From Flavobacteriales bacterium (lineage in GTDB: Bacteria; Bacteroidota; Bacteroidia; Flavobacteriales; Flavobacteriaceae), in contig JAGXRF010000077.1 of assembly GCA_018335925.1 (NCBI GenBank), positions 1 through 63,004 on the forward strand: a DNA stretch of 63,004 nt. The letters are read 5' to 3'. Shown here piece by piece: positions 36,442 to 45,264 of the stretch (positions within the stretch are counted from its first letter, which is position 1; every line of letters begins with the position of its first letter). Made by a program: the position numbers and the translations under genes. Under the pieces are notes generated by a model that was given only the letters and a program-made list of their open reading frames with translations, was not told the origin of the DNA and made no database searches.

Positions 36442-38939
36442 TTTCTCTTAATCGTTTTTTTAGCTGTAGTAGTTTTCCCTTTGGTAGTTGCTGTTTTTCC
36501 TTTTTTAGCATCAAACATCGATTGTACTTGTTCTAAAGTAATAGCTTGTACGTCTACATCCTTTGCCAACTCAATTTTGGTTTTGCCTTGTATAATGGTA
36601 TGCCTACCCCAACGAGCTTTTTCTATGGTAATTTTAAGTTCAGGCCATTCTCTTACCACTTTTTCCTCCTCTTTCTGCAACTTGTCCTCAATCAACTTTT
36701 CAATATCGGTTGCAGATAATTGGTTAAAATTATATTGTTTATTTACATTAATAAACATGCCATTCCATTTGATAAATGGCCCAAATCTTCCAACTCCTTT
36801 GGTAACCTCGTGTCCTTGATAAGTTGCAATTGGAGCATCCGCTTTTAATTTTTCGTCAATCCATTCTTTTGCTTGCTCCAAAGTCACATCTAATGGGTTG
36901 ACTCCTTTTGGTAACGACACAAAAGATTTTCCAAATTTTACGTAAGGACCATATCTTCCGTTATTCACTTCTACTTCTTCTCCGTTATAAGTTCCTAAGT
37001 TTTTTGGCAATAAAAATAGCGACAAAGCTTCCTCCAACGTAATGGTTCCCATATTTTGTTCTGCAGGAACACTAGCAAATTGCTTTTCAGTATCATCTGC
37101 ATCTCCTAACTGCACCATAGGACCAAACTTTCCTAAACGAACCGAAACTTGTTTTCCGGTTTTTGGATCAACTCCTAAAATACGTTCTCCGCTTTCTCTT
37201 CCTGCATTTTGCTCTACTTCTATCACATTTGGATGAAAGTGTTGGTAAAAGTCTTGCATCATTTTGCTCCACTCTGCATTACCTTCGGCTATGGCATCAA
37301 AATCTTCTTCTACTTTTGCTGTGAAGTGGTAATCTAAAATGGTAGAAAAGTTTTTCACCAAAAAATCATTTACAATGGTTCCAATATCGGTTGGCACTAA
37401 CTTTCCTTTATTGCTTCCTGTGGTTTCTTTTTCTTTGGAGGCAACAACTTGGTTGTTTTGTAATTTGATTACTTCATAAGCTCTTTCTACTCCTTCAGAA
37501 GTTCCTTTTTCTACATAATTTCTGTTGATAATGGTAGATATAGTTGGTGCATATGTTGAAGGCCTACCAATGCCTAATTCTTCTAATTTTTTCACCAAAG
37601 AAGCTTCGGTGTATCTGCTAGGAGGTCGACTGTAACGTTCGGTTGCAACAATTTGAGGTGCAGTAAGTTTTTCTTTTACTTGCACATTTGGCAACAAGCC
37701 TTCTTGTTCTTCACTTTCATCGTCACTACCTTCTAAATACACTTTTAAAAATCCGTCAAATTTAATTACTTCTCCTTGGGCTTGGTAATAAGCTTGGTGG
37801 TTATTTGCCTTAATTTTGATCGTAGTTTTTTCCAATTGTGCCTCTGCCATTTGCGAAGCAATGGTTCTTTTCCAAATCAATTCATACAATCTGGCTTGGT
37901 CTCTGTCTAAAGTCAATTGCGATTTTGACATGTCGGTAGGACGAATTGCCTCGTGTGCTTCTTGTGCTCCTTTAGATTTGGTAACATAGCTTCGTGGCTG
38001 TGCATACTCTTTTCCGAAAGACGATACAATTTCATGTTGAATCGCATCGGTTGCTTCTTTAGAAAGATTTACACTATCGGTTCTCATATAAGTAATGTAA
38101 CCTGCTTCATATAATCTTTGGGCTACTTGCATGGTAATTCCAACCGGAAAGCTCAATTTTCGGGCTGCTTCTTGTTGCAAGGTAGAAGTAGTAAATGGTG
38201 CAGCGGGACCTTTTTTAGTGGGTCTTTTTTCTAAATCCGCTACTTCGTATAAACTCGCTTTACTTAATTCTAAAAACTGTTTGGCTTTTTCAAATGACTC
38301 TAAATTTTCAGAAAGTTTGGCTTTAAAACTTGTGCCGTTTTGGGTTACGAATTCCGCAACCACATGGTATTGCGACTTGGTATTAAAATCTTGAATCTCT
38401 CTTTCTCTTTCAACAATCAATCTTACTGCAACTGATTGTACTCTTCCGGCAGACAAACCGCTTTTTACTTTTTTCCAAAGTACAGGAGAAAGTTCGTACC
38501 CCACCAAACGGTCCAATACTCTTCGAGCTTGTTGGGCATTTACCAAGTTATAATCAATTCCTCTTGGGTTTTCGATGGCTTTTTGGATTGCTGTTTTGGT
38601 AATTTCGTGAAATACAATTCGTTTGGTTTTTTTGGGATCTAGGTTCAACTCTTCTGCCAAATGCCAAGAAATTGCTTCTCCTTCGCGGTCTTCATCGGAA
38701 GCCAACCAAACCAACTCAGCATTTTTAGACAAATCTTTTAGTTTTTTAACCAATTGTTTTTTGTCAGACGACACTTGGTACGTAGGTTTGAATCCGTTGG
38801 AAATATCAACTCCTATCTCTCTTGCAGGTAAATCTGCAATATGTCCGAAGCTGGATTCTACTTGAAAATCTTTCCCTAAAAACTTTTCAATTGTCTTTGC
38901 TTTTGCGGGTGATTCAACGATTACTAAATTTTTTGCCAT
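36438..38939 (-). CDS. topA: DNA topoisomerase I
   Basis: Type IA topoisomerase, 833 residues from MAKNLVIVESPAKAKT, which relaxes negative supercoils. The Toprim residues are E9 and the SDEDREGE motif (D82, D84, E86). The active-site tyrosine is Y284 in GYITYMRTDS. The C-terminal half has repeated glycine/aromatic modules (LGKFGPMVQLGD, GRYGPYVKFG, GRFGPFIKWN) instead of Cys4 zinc ribbons, and ends in a K/T-rich basic tail. The ORF is open to 39023, but a -7 box (TACTTTTG, 38963-38956) lies within that extension. It is the first gene of the topA/arginase-fold pair. Confidence 0.96.
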   Translation of the reverse strand: MAKNLVIVESPAKAKTIEKFLGKDFQVESSFGHIADLPAREIGVDISNGFKPTYQVSSDKKQLVKKLKDLSKNAELVWLASDEDREGEAISWHLAEELNLDPKKTKRIVFHEITKTAIQKAIENPRGIDYNLVNAQQARRVLDRLVGYELSPVLWKKVKSGLSAGRVQSVAVRLIVEREREIQDFNTKSQYHVVAEFVTQNGTSFKAKLSENLESFEKAKQFLELSKASLYEVADLEKRPTKKGPAAPFTTSTLQQEAARKLSFPVGITMQVAQRLYEAGYITYMRTDSVNLSKEATDAIQHEIVSSFGKEYAQPRSYVTKSKGAQEAHEAIRPTDMSKSQLTLDRDQARLYELIWKRTIASQMAEAQLEKTTIKIKANNHQAYYQAQGEVIKFDGFLKVYLEGSDDESEEQEGLLPNVQVKEKLTAPQIVATERYSRPPSRYTEASLVKKLEELGIGRPSTYAPTISTIINRNYVEKGTSEGVERAYEVIKLQNNQVVASKEKETTGSNKGKLVPTDIGTIVNDFLVKNFSTILDYHFTAKVEEDFDAIAEGNAEWSKMMQDFYQHFHPNVIEVEQNAGRESGERILGVDPKTGKQVSVRLGKFGPMVQLGDADDTEKQFASVPAEQNMGTITLEEALSLFLLPKNLGTYNGEEVEVNNGRYGPYVKFGKSFVSLPKGVNPLDVTLEQAKEWIDEKLKADAPIATYQGHEVTKGVGRFGPFIKWNGMFINVNKQYNFNQLSATDIEKLIEDKLQKEEEKVVREWPELKITIEKARWGRHTIIQGKTKIELAKDVDVQAITLEQVQSMFDAKKGKTATTKGKTTTAKKTIKRK

Positions 38940-38955
38940 TCGAAAGAAATTTTGG

Positions 38956-38963
38956 CAAAAGTA
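38956..38963 (-). promoter_or_regulatory. -7 box upstream of topA
   Basis: TACTTTTG on the minus strand fits TAnnTTTG, 17 bases before the ATG at 38939. It supports the shorter topA start. No clear TTG lies at -33. Confidence 0.45.
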
Positions 38964-39017
38964 GGATATTTTAATAAAATGGAAACTTTTGCTATTAATT
39001 CGTCCGATTTTTGTTGG

Positions 39018-39134
39018 CCTCACCCCTAAACCTTCTTCAAAGGAGAGGGGAAATATGGAAGGTTTCTTATCATTATGTGTATACCATTACTTTTATAAAC
39101 CTCACCCTTAACACCTCTCCGAAGGAGAGGGGAA
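39018..39134. repeat. Two copies of a ~35-bp CCTCACCC...GGAGAGGGG intergenic repeat
   Basis: Copies at about 39018-39052 and 39100-39134 share CCTCACCC, then CTTC or CTCC, then AAGGAGAGGGGAA. The second contains a perfect hairpin CCTCTCC-GAA-GGAGAGG; the first is slightly degraded. The copies are ~82 bases apart in the 220-base gap between topA and the regulator gene, which holds nothing else recognisable. Confidence 0.8.
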
Positions 39135-39160
39135 TGGCTCAAGTTTTATGTAATTTAAAA

Positions 39161-40123
39161 TTACCATGGTTGTTTCATCTTTTCTGACAACTCAATGGTG
39201 CGTTTGAATTGTTCTATTTTATGATATTGATTTTTAAAGAATTTTGAGGTTTCTTTTGGGTTGGAATTACCCAATTGGATTGAATTTTTTTGCTGATTTT
39301 CAAAAAAAAGTAAACACTCTTCATTAGTGTTTTGATCATGACTTACCAAATAACTCAGCATATTATATGGCAAAATAAAAGTAAGTTTTTGCTGGTTATT
39401 TATCAGGATTTGGTTGTTTAAAATTAGCATTTCATGGTAATGCAATTGGTAATTTTTATCGTGATAAGTTTGATGCTCTATTTGTTGTAGAATTTTTTTT
39501 AAATCGTCTAAAATTTCTTGTACACTATTTGTCTCTATCAATCTTGCATCAAAATAAAAATGTAATTGCTGCAATACACTGTGAATCGTGGTTTGGTTCC
39601 AAAATTCTATTCTTTTGGCATTAGCGTAATTTTTTAATAACGAAGAATGATGTTCCAACATTTGAAAATTGAGCATAAATTTTTCAAAATCAACTGGGTT
39701 GGCATGTTTGTTTAACAAATTACTCCACACATAATACTTGAATTTTGATAATTTTCCGGAATTGGATGTATAAAAAAGTGGTATGTCTTTAGATAAATAA
39801 TAAACAGTTGCGTCCTTTTGCAAAATAGCTTTGATTAAAAAATCGGCATTTTTAATGTACTCTTCCCAATTAATATCGTTTTGAAAACTATCAGATTTTT
39901 GCACTACCAATTGTTTCTTATTGTCAAAAACCAGATCCATCGAAATAGAAAAGTACTTACATAATACTATTGCTTCTTCCATTAACAGCTTACTTTTGCC
40001 ACTTACTCTTCGGTGTGCTGCATCATAACTAATTTGTAACAACTGTGCCACCAAATCGTTTATGGATTGTTCTTTGGTCAATCTTTTTCGGATGATTTTA
40101 AACAATATTTCTTGCGTGTTCAT
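39161..40123 (-). CDS. Predicted transcription regulator with N-terminal HTH
   Basis: A 320-residue protein starting MNTQEILFKIIRKRLTKEQS. Residues ~18-60 (SINDLVAQLLQISYDAAHRR and following) fit a Cro/C1-like helix-turn-helix; the remaining ~250 residues are helical, with no recognised domain or membrane segment. The layout resembles BetR-like regulators found in Bacteroidota. The ORF is open to 40195, but that extension is hydrophobic and unlike the family, so ATG 40121-40123 is preferred. It faces two exported-protein genes across ~100 bases and may control them. The effector is unknown. Confidence 0.7.
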   Translation of the reverse strand: MNTQEILFKIIRKRLTKEQSINDLVAQLLQISYDAAHRRVSGKSKLLMEEAIVLCKYFSISMDLVFDNKKQLVVQKSDSFQNDINWEEYIKNADFLIKAILQKDATVYYLSKDIPLFYTSNSGKLSKFKYYVWSNLLNKHANPVDFEKFMLNFQMLEHHSSLLKNYANAKRIEFWNQTTIHSVLQQLHFYFDARLIETNSVQEILDDLKKILQQIEHQTYHDKNYQLHYHEMLILNNQILINNQQKLTFILPYNMLSYLVSHDQNTNEECLLFFENQQKNSIQLGNSNPKETSKFFKNQYHKIEQFKRTIELSEKMKQPW

Positions 40124-40226
40124 TTTTGCGATTTTCACAAATTTAAAAAATAAAATAATTGATTTACGCATTTCTATGCAATAATCACAAATCATCTTTG
40201 TTCCATCAACTTTAAAAATTTATTCC

Positions 40227-40967
40227 ATGAAAATGAAAGCTATTATCTACGTAATAATTATGTGTCATTTTATCTTACACAACTCTTATGCACAACATCT
40301 AACGGATAGTATCTCTAAGGAAAAATCGCAATTAATTGCCCTTACACCATTGTCAAAAAACATTCAAAAGGTAAATGGTATTGCTATTGGTTTTGGACAT
40401 GTACACAATGGTAGAGTGTCTGAACAAAAGATAAACGGAATTAATGTAGAGGCAAATCCCGCTCCAATTGTTGGAGCTTTAATGGGATTTATCATCATTA
40501 TGCATTTGCCAGATATTATAAAAGCAAACTCTCCGGTGCACCCTAACGAAGATAGTTTTTACGAAACAAACCCTTGGCAAGGTACTATGCCACTAGTGGT
40601 AAACGGATTAAATGTTAGCACCGGAATGTTTTTTACCAGTACCAAGCTAAACGGTTGCAATATTTCTGTTTTTAACACTTACCACACTATGCAAGGAATA
40701 AGTGTGACCGCTTTAGGAAATATGGTAAAATACCAAAAAGGGGTTGTAATTGGCAGCTTTAACCATAGTGAACATTTACAAGGCCTGACCATTGGAATAC
40801 ATAACTTGTCAAAAAACAACCATGGAATGCAGCTTGGTATTGTGAACAGCAGTTTTTATAACAACGGACTTCAAATTGGAATTATTAATCTTAACAAAAA
40901 CAAAGGTTTACAATTTGGCCTAATGAACATTAACAAAAAAAGAGCAATGCCTATATTGAATTGGTGA
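40227..40967 (+). CDS. Exported protein with LA_2272-like GxxxGixN surface repeats
   Basis: A 246-residue protein with a signal peptide (ending LHNSYAQ) and a repeat region in which short strands of the form NGxQIGIxN recur: LTIGIHNLSKNNHG, MQLGIVNSSFYNNG, LQIGIINLNKNKG, LQFGLMNINKKRA. This matches my memory of the LA_2272 family of surface repeat proteins; repeats of this type should stack into a beta-solenoid or sheet. The function is unknown. The C terminus ends soon after the last repeat. It is divergent from the regulator gene and 16 bases before the next exported-protein gene, probably in one operon. Confidence 0.7.
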   Translation: MKMKAIIYVIIMCHFILHNSYAQHLTDSISKEKSQLIALTPLSKNIQKVNGIAIGFGHVHNGRVSEQKINGINVEANPAPIVGALMGFIIIMHLPDIIKANSPVHPNEDSFYETNPWQGTMPLVVNGLNVSTGMFFTSTKLNGCNISVFNTYHTMQGISVTALGNMVKYQKGVVIGSFNHSEHLQGLTIGIHNLSKNNHGMQLGIVNSSFYNNGLQIGIINLNKNKGLQFGLMNINKKRAMPILNW

Positions 40968-40983
40968 TGCATATCAATAAAAT

Positions 40984-41697
40984 ATGATGTATAAAACTTT
41001 AATTTTTAAAATGATGAAGAACTCACGCTTTAATATAGGGTTGTTTTTTGGGAAATTATTTTTAATGGCTTGTATGGGAATGATTCTCAACCAAAGGATA
41101 CATGCACAAAAGCAGGATTCCACTTTTATATATTTAATTCCGGAAATTAACCGAATAGAAATTGGAGTAGGAAGTTATTTTCCGGTTGGAAAAATGAAAG
41201 AGATGCTAGAGGCATCGTTGCAATTACAGTTTTGGTATCGATTAGAACTACAGCCAAATTCGTTTGATATTGGCATTCAGTTACATTTCCCAAAAAGCAT
41301 TCAATCATTAATAATTGAGAACAACAATCAGATCTACGAAACAAATAGTCAACGTTTTGCAGGAATGATAGGCTTTAGGAAAAACTACCATTACTATTTT
41401 GGCAGTAAAGGTAACTTTTATTTTAACTACGATACTATGTTTGGCTATGGATTTTTAACCTACTTTGATGTTTTAAAGTACCACTCAGAAATGAACCAAA
41501 GTAGTTCGAGCGATAGAAAAAATGGATATACCAAAGCTATTTCGACAATTTATTTGGGTTCAGGTTTTACTTTTGGGTACAAATACATAGGAGTTAAATC
41601 GCAAATACAGTATACCCCACATCAGCTTTTTGGCCAAACTTTTACGCAAAGTATTGGTGATTGGAGTTACCACATTGGAATAGTTTACAAACAGTAA
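40984..41697 (+). CDS. Exported beta-rich protein, probable outer-membrane barrel
   Basis: I do not recognise the family. The 237-residue ORF has a signal-like segment (FFGKLFLMACMGMILNQRIHAQ, residues ~21-42), then alternating aromatic strands (FWYRLELQPNSFDIGIQLHF, IGVKSQIQYTPHQLF) and a C terminus, YHIGIVYKQ, consistent with a small barrel. Several Met codons near the start (1, 2, 10, 11) make the exact start uncertain. It follows the LA_2272-like gene with a 16-base gap. Confidence 0.6.
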   Translation: MMYKTLIFKMMKNSRFNIGLFFGKLFLMACMGMILNQRIHAQKQDSTFIYLIPEINRIEIGVGSYFPVGKMKEMLEASLQLQFWYRLELQPNSFDIGIQLHFPKSIQSLIIENNNQIYETNSQRFAGMIGFRKNYHYYFGSKGNFYFNYDTMFGYGFLTYFDVLKYHSEMNQSSSSDRKNGYTKAISTIYLGSGFTFGYKYIGVKSQIQYTPHQLFGQTFTQSIGDWSYHIGIVYKQ

Positions 41698-41746
41698 ATG
41701 TTTTACGATTTTAACCTCGCCCCAATTGAAGTGATAGCTTTGTGAA

Positions 41747-41825
41747 GCAAAAAATGTGCATTGGTGGACGAGCTAAAGCGACCAACGGAAGCTATTGGCA
41801 CAACCTAACCAATGCCGTTTTTTGC
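41747..41825. other. Imperfect long inverted repeat, possible structured RNA or small palindromic element
   Basis: Arms GCAAAAAA..GCATTGGT at 41747-41765 and ACCAATGC..TTTTTTGC at 41808-41825 pair over 16 positions around an internal loop. The 42-base interior contains a further CCAA/TTGG pairing. It lies in the 276-base gap between the exported-protein gene and miaB, where no ORF is apparent. Confidence 0.5.
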
Positions 41826-41909
41826 AAACAAACTAAAACGAAAAGTGGGAAAAGCGTATAAAACATAAAAATAGCTTACCTTTTAATGAGGAAATACTCC
41901 CCTGACATC

Positions 41910-41942
41910 TTGTCACATTTCCCGAAAATTGTATTATATTTG
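41910..41942 (+). promoter_or_regulatory. Predicted miaB promoter
   Basis: TTG at 41910-41912, a 22-base spacer and TATATTTG at 41935-41942. This supports ATG 41975 as the miaB start rather than the upstream in-frame TTG at 41954. Confidence 0.5.
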
Positions 41943-41974
41943 TCGTCCGAAATTTGACCTATAAAATCCCATCG

Positions 41975-43423
41975 ATGGAAAAAGTGATTGAAGAACAAAA
42001 ACAGGGAACTTCTTTGGTGTTAGAACAAAACCAAAACAACACCAAAAAATTATTTATCGAAAGTTATGGTTGTCAGATGAATTTTTCTGACAGCGAAATT
42101 GTTGCCTCTATTTTAAATGAGCAGGGCTACAATACCACCCAAAATTTAGAAGAAGCTGACTTGGTATTGGTAAATACCTGCTCTATACGCGACAAAGCAG
42201 AACAAACCATTCGAAAAAGATTGGAACAATACAATGCCGTTAAAAAAATTAATCCTAACATGAAGGTGGGAGTTTTGGGGTGCATGGCAGAGCGATTGAA
42301 AAGTAAGTTTTTAGAAGAAGAAAAAATTGTAGATATGGTGGTGGGTCCGGATGCTTATAAAGACATTCCGAACTTGCTAAAAGAAGTTGAGGAAGGTAGA
42401 GATGCCATCAATGTTATTTTATCTAAAGAAGAAACGTATGGAGATATTGCTCCAGTGCGTTTAAATAGCAATGGGGTAACTGCATTTGTTTCTATTACCA
42501 GAGGTTGCGACAACATGTGTACCTTTTGTGTGGTGCCTTTTACCAGAGGTAGAGAAAGAAGTAGAGACCCACAAAGTATTTTAGAAGAAATTGCAGATTT
42601 GTGGAACAAAGGATTTAAGGAAGTCACCCTGCTAGGACAGAATGTGGATAGTTATTTATGGTATGGTGGTGGTTTGAAGAAAGATTACGACAAAGCTTCG
42701 GAAATGCAAAAAGCAACTGCGGTTGATTTTGCCATGTTATTAGAAATGTGTGCAGTGAAATTTCCGGGAATGCGTTTTCGATTTTCCACTTCTAACCCAC
42801 AAGACATGCACGAAGAAGTGTTGCACGTTATTGCCAAATACCACAATGTTTGTAAATACATTCACTTACCTGTACAAAGCGGTAGTAGCCGTATTTTAGA
42901 GCTGATGAATCGTCAGCATACCCGAGAAGAATACATGGCTTTGGTGGATAAGATTTACCAAATCATTCCGAATTGCTCTATTTCGCAAGATATGATTACC
43001 GGTTTTCCTACCGAAACGGAAGAAGACCACCAACAAACCTTGAGTTTGATGGAATATGTGGGTTATGACTTTGGATATATGTTTGCTTATTCCGAAAGAC
43101 CAGGCACCATGGCAGCCAGAAAAATGGAGGACGATGTACCTAACGAAGTTAAAAAACGAAGATTGCAAGAAATTGTAGACTTACAACAACAAATTTCACT
43201 AAAACGAACCCAACGTTTTTTAGGAACTACTGTAGAAGTGTTGATTGAAAAAACTTCTAAAAAATCTCAAGAACATTGGAGTGGCAGAAACAGCCAAAAT
43301 ATTACCGTAGTATTTCCGAAAGAAAACTACCAACCAGGTGATTTTGTGGAAGTAAAAATTACGAATTGCACCAGCACCACTTTAATTGGTGAGCCAATCG
43401 GATTTTCGAAAATAATGAATTGA
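41975..43423 (+). CDS. miaB: tRNA-2-methylthio-N6-dimethylallyladenosine synthase
   Basis: MiaB adds a methylthio group to i6A37 in tRNAs reading UNN codons. The 482-residue protein has the three Cys of the auxiliary 4Fe-4S cluster (C33 in SYGCQMN, C69 in VNTCSIRD, C103 in VLGCMAE) and the radical-SAM CxxxCxxC motif with C178, C182 and C185 ([10 protein letters not shown]). A TRAM RNA-binding domain forms the C terminus. An in-frame TTG at 41954 would add seven residues but sits too close to the promoter. The AAA+ regulator gene follows 64 bases later. Confidence 0.97.
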   Translation: MEKVIEEQKQGTSLVLEQNQNNTKKLFIESYGCQMNFSDSEIVASILNEQGYNTTQNLEEADLVLVNTCSIRDKAEQTIRKRLEQYNAVKKINPNMKVGVLGCMAERLKSKFLEEEKIVDMVVGPDAYKDIPNLLKEVEEGRDAINVILSKEETYGDIAPVRLNSNGVTAFVSITRGCDNMCTFCVVPFTRGRERSRDPQSILEEIADLWNKGFKEVTLLGQNVDSYLWYGGGLKKDYDKASEMQKATAVDFAMLLEMCAVKFPGMRFRFSTSNPQDMHEEVLHVIAKYHNVCKYIHLPVQSGSSRILELMNRQHTREEYMALVDKIYQIIPNCSISQDMITGFPTETEEDHQQTLSLMEYVGYDFGYMFAYSERPGTMAARKMEDDVPNEVKKRRLQEIVDLQQQISLKRTQRFLGTTVEVLIEKTSKKSQEHWSGRNSQNITVVFPKENYQPGDFVEVKITNCTSTTLIGEPIGFSKIMN

Positions 43424-43487
43424 AATTTGTTTTAAGTGATTGAAATTCATCTTTGAACTTGAAACTTAAAACTTGAAACAAAATATC

Positions 43488-44738
43488 ATGGAATCGGTAC
43501 AAAACATCAAACAACGTTTCGAAATCATAGGCAACGACTATAAATTAAATCGTGCCATTGAAAAAGCTATTATGGTAGCTCCAACCGATATTTCAGTATT
43601 GGTTACCGGGGAAAGCGGTGTGGGTAAAGAAGCCATTCCGAAAATAATTCATGCCTTATCTCACCGAAAACACGGCAAATATATTGCAGTAAACTGCGGA
43701 GCAATTCCAGAAGGAACTATTGATAGTGAATTATTCGGACACGAAAAAGGGTCTTTTACTGGAGCAACTTCTACCAGAGAAGGCTATTTTGAAGTAGCCA
43801 ATGGTGGTACTATTTTTTTAGATGAAGTGGGAGAATTGCCTCTAACTACGCAAGTTCGACTGTTGCGTGTGTTAGAAAATGGCGAATTTTTAAAAGTTGG
43901 TTCCTCGCAAGTACAAAAAACCAATGTACGGATTGTGGCAGCAACCAACGTGAACATGCGAGATGCCATTGCCAAAGGAAAATTTAGAGAAGATTTGTTT
44001 TATCGTTTGAGCACCGTAGATATTCATTTGCCACCTTTGCGAGACAGACATGAGGACATTCATTTACTGTTCAGAAAATTTGCAGCTGATTTTGCACACA
44101 AATACAAAATGCCAGCCATACGTCTAGAAGACAATGCCGTTGATTTGCTTTTAAAATACCGATGGAGTGGAAATATTCGACAGTTGCGAAACATTGCTGA
44201 GCAAATTTCCATTTTAGAAACACAAAGAAGCATTAACAAAGATACACTCGAAAATTATTTGCCTTTTGAGGGAAATCACTTGCCATCGGTTGTTGACAAA
44301 AAAACAATGGATAGCGATTTAGGATCAGAAAGAGAGTTGTTGTATAAGATCATTTTCGACATGAAAAACGAAATCAACGAACTCAAAAAAATTACTTTTG
44401 AGGTATTGCAACAAGAAAATATTTCTATTCCGAAGAGCTCTGAAAAAGATTTTAGTTCCCTCTTTCCTGGTAAATCAGAACACTCCTTTAATAGAGTAGA
44501 AACTCCTGAAATCATCATTGAAAAACCAAATAAAAGCGAAGTTTTAAATGAAGAGGAGGAAGATTATTGGTTGGCAGAAACCGTGGAGGAAGAGGAAACT
44601 TTGCGTTTAGACCAAAAGGAAATTGAACTAATCAAAAAAGCCTTAGAACGAAACAAAGGAAAAAGAAAAGCTGCTGCTGATGAATTGGGAATTTCGGAAA
44701 GAACCTTGTATAGAAAAATCAAACAATTTGATTTATAA
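43488..44738 (+). CDS. Sigma-54-type AAA+ enhancer-binding protein without receiver domain
   Basis: A 416-residue activator. The AAA+ domain starts almost at the N terminus, with Walker A GESGVGKE (41-48), the sigma-54 contact loop as GSFTGA (88-93, where most family members read GAFTGA), and Walker B GGTIFLDE (106-113). A linker of ~100 polar residues leads to a C-terminal Fis-type HTH (KGKRKAAADELGISERTLYR). No receiver, GAF or PAS input domain is visible, so control must be by level or by a partner. It is the first gene of a run with lptE, a TPR-like gene and secG. Confidence 0.9.
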   Translation: MESVQNIKQRFEIIGNDYKLNRAIEKAIMVAPTDISVLVTGESGVGKEAIPKIIHALSHRKHGKYIAVNCGAIPEGTIDSELFGHEKGSFTGATSTREGYFEVANGGTIFLDEVGELPLTTQVRLLRVLENGEFLKVGSSQVQKTNVRIVAATNVNMRDAIAKGKFREDLFYRLSTVDIHLPPLRDRHEDIHLLFRKFAADFAHKYKMPAIRLEDNAVDLLLKYRWSGNIRQLRNIAEQISILETQRSINKDTLENYLPFEGNHLPSVVDKKTMDSDLGSERELLYKIIFDMKNEINELKKITFEVLQQENISIPKSSEKDFSSLFPGKSEHSFNRVETPEIIIEKPNKSEVLNEEEEDYWLAETVEEEETLRLDQKEIELIKKALERNKGKRKAAADELGISERTLYRKIKQFDL

Positions 44739-44744
44739 AAAACG

Positions 44745-45257
44745 ATGAAAAACAAAACCTACATACCACTTTTCCTTTTGTTATTGGTAGCATTGACAGT
44801 TTCCGGGTGTAAATATTATAATTTTACCGGTGCTGGAACCATCAATGCCAAAACTTTTCAGGTAAATTATTTTCAAAATTATGCCGATTTGGTGGAGCCT
44901 GGTTTGGAAAGAGATTTTACCATAGCATTACAAGACTTGATTTTAACCCAAACCAATTTAAGTTTGGTGCCCTCTGGTGGAGAGTTGGTGTATGAAGGAG
45001 AAATTACAGATTTTAGAATCTCTCCAATGACCGCAACTGCCGACCAACGTTCCGCACAAAACCGTGTAAACATGTCGGTAAAAGTGCGATTCTCAAACAA
45101 AAACAATGAAAAAGATGATTTTGAAAAATCTTTTTCGTTCTTTTACGATTACCCGGCCGACCAACAATTAACAGGTGCCACCCTACAAAATGCAAAAACT
45201 GCTTTGTTTGAACGTATTTTGCAAGATATATTTAATGAGTCACTAGCTAAATGGTAA
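44745..45257 (+). CDS. lptE: LPS-assembly lipoprotein LptE family
   Basis: A 170-residue lipoprotein (lipobox VSGC, C22, followed by KYYNFTGAG) that should plug the LptD barrel and help insert LPS in the outer membrane. The N-terminal TINAKTFQVNYFQNYADLVEPG and the final FNESLAKW fit the Bacteroidota LptE-like family. It starts six bases after the AAA+ regulator stop, which implies one transcript. The TTG-start gene follows with an eight-base gap to its start codon. Confidence 0.87.
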   Translation: MKNKTYIPLFLLLLVALTVSGCKYYNFTGAGTINAKTFQVNYFQNYADLVEPGLERDFTIALQDLILTQTNLSLVPSGGELVYEGEITDFRISPMTATADQRSAQNRVNMSVKVRFSNKNNEKDDFEKSFSFFYDYPADQQLTGATLQNAKTALFERILQDIFNESLAKW

Positions 45258-45264
45258 ATTAATT

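Noticed and set aside
38940..39023. N-terminal extension of topA by 28 residues
   Set aside because: TopA proteins begin at MAKNLVIVESPAKA and a -7 box lies in the extension.
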